This document shows, piece by piece, positions 61,940-64,000 of a stretch of DNA of 64,000 nt. Both the position numbers and the translations under genes were made by a program. Origin of the DNA: CAVVEQ01 sp963804865 (GTDB lineage Bacteria > Chloroflexota > Anaerolineae > Anaerolineales > Anaerolineaceae); assembly GCA_963804865.1 (NCBI GenBank), contig CAWDSH010000001.1, positions 558,001 to 622,000 on the forward strand, in the 5' to 3' direction. The notes under the pieces were generated by a model that was not told where the DNA came from, ran no database searches, and was given only the letters and a program-made list of their open reading frames with translations. Position 1 is the first letter of the stretch; every line of letters begins with the position of its first letter.

Positions 61940-63289
61940 ATGGAACGCAAGTATGTTAATTTACTGCTTATCCTCCTGCTGGTTGTTATTGTCACCATGG
62001 TTGATATTCCCCAACCACCACAATTCATTAATACTTTAATGAAACGGGAAGTACAACCTGTCCTTGGTCTAGACTTGCGTGGAGGGATTCAGGTTCTGCT
62101 TGAGCCACCGGCTGGCACCACATTCACCCAAAAGAACCTGGAAGATGCTTCAAAGATCCTTGAAAACCGCAGCAATGGTTTGGGTGTGAGTGAAGTTGTC
62201 TTTCAGATCGCAGGTGGAAAATACATCCTCGGAGAATTCCCGGGAATCTCGGATACTGAACAGGTTACCAATATTATCCATCAGACCGGGCTTTTGGAAT
62301 TTGTTGATGCCGGCACAACTTACCTGGAACCGGACACCGTAGTCGAAACCGATTATGCGACAGCGCAAAACTCGGAGCCGACGATATCGACTGAGGCAGA
62401 AGAAGCTGTTGTCTATCATACTGTCATGACTGGTGCAGATCTTACATCTGCTTCCGTTGGTGTGGATCCAAACGATCCCGAGCAACTCCCTTTTATCCAG
62501 TTTGAATTATCCGATGCCGGTGCTCAGATTTTTAAAGAATATACAACAGCCAATGTGGACAAATATCTGGCGATCGTTCTTGATAAGCGGGTCATCTCCT
62601 GCCCGGTCATCAATTCGGCCATTCCTGATGGACAGGGAATTATTCAAGGAAATTTTGACAGGGATTCTGCTAACAACCTTGCGACGGTGCTACGGTTTGG
62701 CAGCCTTCCTGTGGCACTTGAGGTGGCGCAAAGCCGGCAGATTGGTCCCGTTCTTGGAGAAGCATCACTCCGCCAATCTCTGATAGCCGGGGCAATAGGT
62801 TTTGCCCTGGTCGCATTATTCATGATCCTTTATTATCGCATGCCTGGTTTTCTCGCAGTTCTTGCGGTGATCATTTACGCATTGATCACATTTGCCATCT
62901 ATAAACTATTACCTGTTACTCTGACCTTGCCTGGAATTGCAGGGTTTCTGCTGGCAACTGGTACTGCACTGGATGCAAACATCCTGATTTTTGAACGGTT
63001 AAAAGAAGAATTACGCAATGGAAGGACCTTGACCCAGGCAGTGGAATTAGGTTGGAAACGCGCATGGCCTTCCATACGCGATTCGAATATTGCTGCCATC
63101 ATCACCAGTGTAATTCTGTTCATTTTTGGATCTGCATATGGAGCGAGTATTGTGAAAGGATTTGCCGTCACCCTTTCATTGGGTGTGCTGGTCAGTCTTT
63201 TCACCGCGGTATTCATAGTCCGTACGTTCTTAAACATAGCCGTTGATTTTATTAATCCTACCAAACGCAATTTCTGGTTTGGACTTTAA
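61940..63289 (+). CDS. secD: Protein translocase subunit SecD
   Basis: 449 residues. RND-type component that uses the proton gradient to aid late steps of Sec export. One N-terminal membrane helix, the first extracytoplasmic domain with LGLDLRGGIQVLLEP, then IQFELSDAGAQIFKEYTTANVDKYLAIVLDKRVISCPVI and five C-terminal helices with GFLLATGTALDANILIFERLKEEL. Shorter than Enterobacterial SecD (about 615) but normal for Gram-positive-type bacteria. GGAGG precedes the ATG. secF follows 11 bases later. Confidence 0.96.
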   Translation: MERKYVNLLLILLLVVIVTMVDIPQPPQFINTLMKREVQPVLGLDLRGGIQVLLEPPAGTTFTQKNLEDASKILENRSNGLGVSEVVFQIAGGKYILGEFPGISDTEQVTNIIHQTGLLEFVDAGTTYLEPDTVVETDYATAQNSEPTISTEAEEAVVYHTVMTGADLTSASVGVDPNDPEQLPFIQFELSDAGAQIFKEYTTANVDKYLAIVLDKRVISCPVINSAIPDGQGIIQGNFDRDSANNLATVLRFGSLPVALEVAQSRQIGPVLGEASLRQSLIAGAIGFALVALFMILYYRMPGFLAVLAVIIYALITFAIYKLLPVTLTLPGIAGFLLATGTALDANILIFERLKEELRNGRTLTQAVELGWKRAWPSIRDSNIAAIITSVILFIFGSAYGASIVKGFAVTLSLGVLVSLFTAVFIVRTFLNIAVDFINPTKRNFWFGL

Positions 63290-63300
63290 AGGATATTAAT

Positions 63301-64000
63301 ATGTTGAACATTCTTAGTAAACGTTATTTCTTTTTTGCCCTTTCACTAATCATCATCATCCCCGGGATGATACTGCTTGCGATCAATGGTCTGCCCCTTG
63401 CCATTGATTTTAAGGGCGGCACGCTTTTGGAAATCCAATTTTCATCCCTTCCACCGACGACCGCTGAGATCGTTGGCATTTATTCCATTCAAGGAATTGA
63501 TGATCCTCAAGTTCAAACCAGCGGAGAAAATACAATCATCATCCGTTCCTCATACCTCTCAGACGTCGCTATGAATACCATGATGACAGAAATCGAAAAA
63601 GAGTATGGCCAGATCACCATCATTCGCGCAGATACCGTTGGCCCTGCCATCAGTCAGCAGGTAACATCACAAGCATTACTGGCAGTAGCTATTGCTGCTC
63701 TGGCTGTGGTCATTTACATATTTTTTGCATTTCGAAAACTACCCAATGCCTTGCGATATGGTATCTGTGCCATTGCGGCTATGTTTCATGACATCCTGAT
63801 AGTATTATCACTGACCGCCTTTGGAGGATTATTCTTTGGCTGGCAAGTCGATTCCCTGTATTTGACAGCCCTTCTGACCGTTATCGGCTTCTCAACCCAG
63901 GATAAGATTGTCGTTTTCGATAGAATCCGGGAAAATTCGGGCATCTTGCGAAAATTGCCATACGAGAAACTAGTCAACCATTCTATTGTTCAAACACTTC
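63301..64000 (+). CDS. secF: Protein translocase subunit SecF (3' end outside window)
   Basis: Frame open from ATG 63301 to the end of the window, 233 residues visible. Starts MLNILSKRYFFFALS; LAIDFKGGTLLEIQF is the SecF counterpart of the SecD motif; ADTVGPAISQQV precedes the first of the C-terminal helices; GFSTQDKIVVFDRIREN is the conserved motif (usually NDTIVVFDRIREN; here Gln-Asp-Lys replaces Asn-Asp-Thr). Operon with secD. Confidence 0.95.
   Translation, partial: MLNILSKRYFFFALSLIIIIPGMILLAINGLPLAIDFKGGTLLEIQFSSLPPTTAEIVGIYSIQGIDDPQVQTSGENTIIIRSSYLSDVAMNTMMTEIEKEYGQITIIRADTVGPAISQQVTSQALLAVAIAALAVVIYIFFAFRKLPNALRYGICAIAAMFHDILIVLSLTAFGGLFFGWQVDSLYLTALLTVIGFSTQDKIVVFDRIRENSGILRKLPYEKLVNHSIVQTL

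Noticed and set aside
1..64000. CRISPR arrays, insertion sequences, prophage, tRNA and rRNA genes
   Set aside because: Looked for repeats, transposase motifs and tRNA-like cloverleafs by eye; none supported.

Overview
The window is a gene-dense bacterial chromosome segment with no rRNA, tRNA, CRISPR array or insertion sequence that I could find. Gene content suggests an anaerobic fermenter, most likely Chloroflexota, class Anaerolineae (inference from gene families, not from a marker-gene search). The signs are ferredoxin-dependent 2-oxoacid oxidoreductase, a tungsten-type aldehyde:ferredoxin oxidoreductase, folate-dependent TrmFO, zinc-type L32, RicT, a single Flp-type pilin and very large TPR proteins.

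Layout: (1) 1-5756 (+): end of an SDR, then argF, rocD, a CoA-transferase and pyk, a set consistent with ornithine and acyl-CoA fermentation. (2) 5836-15463 (-): a GntR regulator with a 2-oxoacid:ferredoxin oxidoreductase (fused gamma/alpha plus beta); a chain ending in a soluble BtuF-like protein, an M20 amidohydrolase, a PIG-L deacetylase, ricT and a small Cys protein; and glmS. (3) 15541-22381 (-): a glmS-type self-cleaving ribozyme in front of glmS, a UroD/MtaA-like protein, and a SorC-regulated Gat-type PTS operon with an LsrF-like aldolase. The 3' side of that operon carries a second copy of the same ribozyme fold, followed by an intrinsic terminator. (4) 22528-28714: surE, a frameshifted acetamidase, and a second SorC regulator with E1alpha, E1beta and E2 of a 2-oxoacid dehydrogenase. 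(5) 28817-42194: small membrane proteins, the aldehyde oxidoreductase, a broken MFS gene, gcvH-gcvPA-gcvPB, a 48-residue Flp pilin, a membrane phosphoesterase and alaS. (6) 42337-55358 (-): the most unusual locus (below). (7) 55464-64000: trmFO, an M28 peptidase, an aminotransferase, hflX, rpmF, a PP2C-type phosphatase, a P-loop protein, secD and the start of secF.

The candidate new system is 42337-55418. rpoN (sigma-54 with a zinc ribbon inserted after region I), a soluble PAS/GAF histidine kinase and an NtrC-type activator that lacks its DNA-binding domain form one operon. It is followed by a small two-helix membrane protein, a 1782-residue TPR protein and a 906-residue TPR plus C25/caspase-like protease. 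Both operons begin with an excellent -24/-12 sigma-54 promoter. This looks like a self-contained sigma-54 switch driving a TPR/caspase-like effector. The second operon's ribosome binding site sits in a hairpin that read-through transcripts would form in full and sigma-54-initiated transcripts would not.

Four genes (alaS twice, gcvPA, an MFS transporter, an acetamidase) are broken by single-base frameshifts. Since alaS is essential, most or all of these are probably sequence errors, and each gene is annotated over its whole span.
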